Source of the DNA: Gemmatimonadota bacterium
GTDB lineage: Bacteria; Latescibacterota; UBA2968; UBA8231
NCBI GenBank assembly: GCA_026706165.1
Contig: JAPOZF010000104.1
Location: 1-5,427 of the forward strand
Length of the DNA stretch: 5,427 nucleotides
Reading direction: 5' to 3'
This document shows, in pieces, positions 4,942 through 5,427 of the stretch (position 1 is the first letter of the stretch; the number at the start of each line of letters is the position of its first letter). The notes below the pieces were generated by a model. It saw only the letters and a program-made list of their open reading frames with translations, was not told the origin of the DNA and did no database searches. The position numbers and the translations under genes are program-made.

Positions 4942-5427
4942 CTAGGAGGAGTCGGCTGGCTCCGGTTGTGCCATGCGGTATCCGATCCCCCGCTCCGTCA
5001 AGATGTAGGTCGGCTGGTCTGCGTCATCCCCGAGTTTGCGGCGGAGGTTTTTCACGGTGGTGCGTACCCGGGCCGGATCCACGGACTGTTTCCCTCCCCA
5101 CAGTTTGCGGATCAGCGCCTTGTAGGTGGCTACCCCTCCCGCGCTGACCGAGAGCAGGGCCAGCAACTCGTACTCGGTGGGGGTAAGGGGAACGGGACGG
5201 CCGCCCAGGGTGACCCGGCGCTGCTGGTAGTGGATGGCCAGGTTTCCCAGCAGGAAGGGTTCGGGTTCGGCGCGGCGGCGCAGGGCCGCCTGGATCCGGG
5301 CGGTCAACTCGGTCGGTGAGAAGGGCTTGACGATGTAGTCGGCGGCTCCCATCTCCAACGCCCGTGCGATGGTCTCGTCCCTTCGGTAGCCGGAGATGAA
5401 GATGACGGGCCGGTCGGCCAGTTCGGG
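4942..5427 (-). CDS. OmpR/PhoB-family response regulator, C-terminal part
   Basis: The minus-strand frame is open to the right edge and ends in TAG at 4942-4944, leaving 161 residues; the N-terminal half with the phosphorylated aspartate lies outside the window. Visible residues 1-50 are the end of a receiver domain. PVIFISGY holds the conserved Ser/Thr switch residue (S12), and GAADYIVKPFSPTEL holds the conserved lysine (K34) of the active site. After a short linker, residues 58-155 form a winged-helix DNA-binding domain: LTPTEYELL at 81-89, a recognition-helix segment VRTTVKNLRRKLGD at 121-134, and the wing YILTERGIGYRM at 141-152. A partner histidine kinase should phosphorylate it, and it would then bind promoter DNA. 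The TTG at 5356-5358 is not a start because receiver sequence continues upstream. It converges on the enzyme operon, so nothing here links it to that operon's control. Confidence 0.93.
   Translation of the reverse strand, partial: PELADRPVIFISGYRRDETIARALEMGAADYIVKPFSPTELTARIQAALRRRAEPEPFLLGNLAIHYQQRRVTLGGRPVPLTPTEYELLALLSVSAGGVATYKALIRKLWGGKQSVDPARVRTTVKNLRRKLGDDADQPTYILTERGIGYRMAQPEPADSS

Overview
The window comes from a GC-rich bacterial chromosome. All long genes have third codon positions that are mostly G or C, and two genes use GTG starts. Nothing fixes the taxon: there is no rRNA, tRNA or lineage-specific marker. The genes are bacterial in style, with short overlaps, GTG starts, Shine-Dalgarno sites and an OmpR-type response regulator. 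I see no phage, insertion sequence, CRISPR array or tRNA.

Layout. (1) Positions 1-564, plus strand: the C-terminal part of an ankyrin-repeat protein cut by the left edge. (2) Positions 565-894: a non-coding gap with two GC-rich hairpins that could end the ankyrin transcript, then a possible sigma70-type promoter and a leader hairpin. (3) Positions 895-4609, plus strand: a compact run of four enzyme genes. These are a PhyH-family Fe(II)/2-oxoglutarate dioxygenase, a D-isomer-type 2-hydroxyacid dehydrogenase (4-nt GTGA overlap), a creatininase-family metal amidohydrolase, and a second, unrelated-looking Fe(II)/2-oxoglutarate oxygenase (5-nt gap). (4) Positions 4610-4941: tail-to-tail junction with a hairpin holding both converging stop codons, a decayed minus-strand glyoxalase/VOC fragment, and a strong hairpin behind the next gene. 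(5) Positions 4942-5427, minus strand: the C-terminal half of an OmpR/PhoB-type response regulator running off the right edge.

How the genes may work together. The four-enzyme run is the main interest. Two oxygenases that typically hydroxylate unactivated C-H bonds, one NAD(P)-dependent oxidoreductase and one amide or cyclic-amide hydrolase could form a short route for modifying or degrading a small nitrogen-containing or hydroxyacid metabolite. I do not recognise it as a described pathway, and no substrate can be read from the sequence. All expected metal- and cofactor-binding residues are visible, so the enzymes look functional.

The 162-nt gap between the dehydrogenase and the creatininase gene breaks the tight packing and may hold a control device. 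It contains a 20-codon open frame with a very good ribosome-binding site, whose stop overlaps the creatininase GTG start by 4 nt. Inside this frame lies a perfect 6-bp hairpin with a UUCG loop, and its 3' arm runs into the creatininase ribosome-binding site. This arrangement would suit translational coupling, but whether the small frame is translated is not shown by sequence alone.
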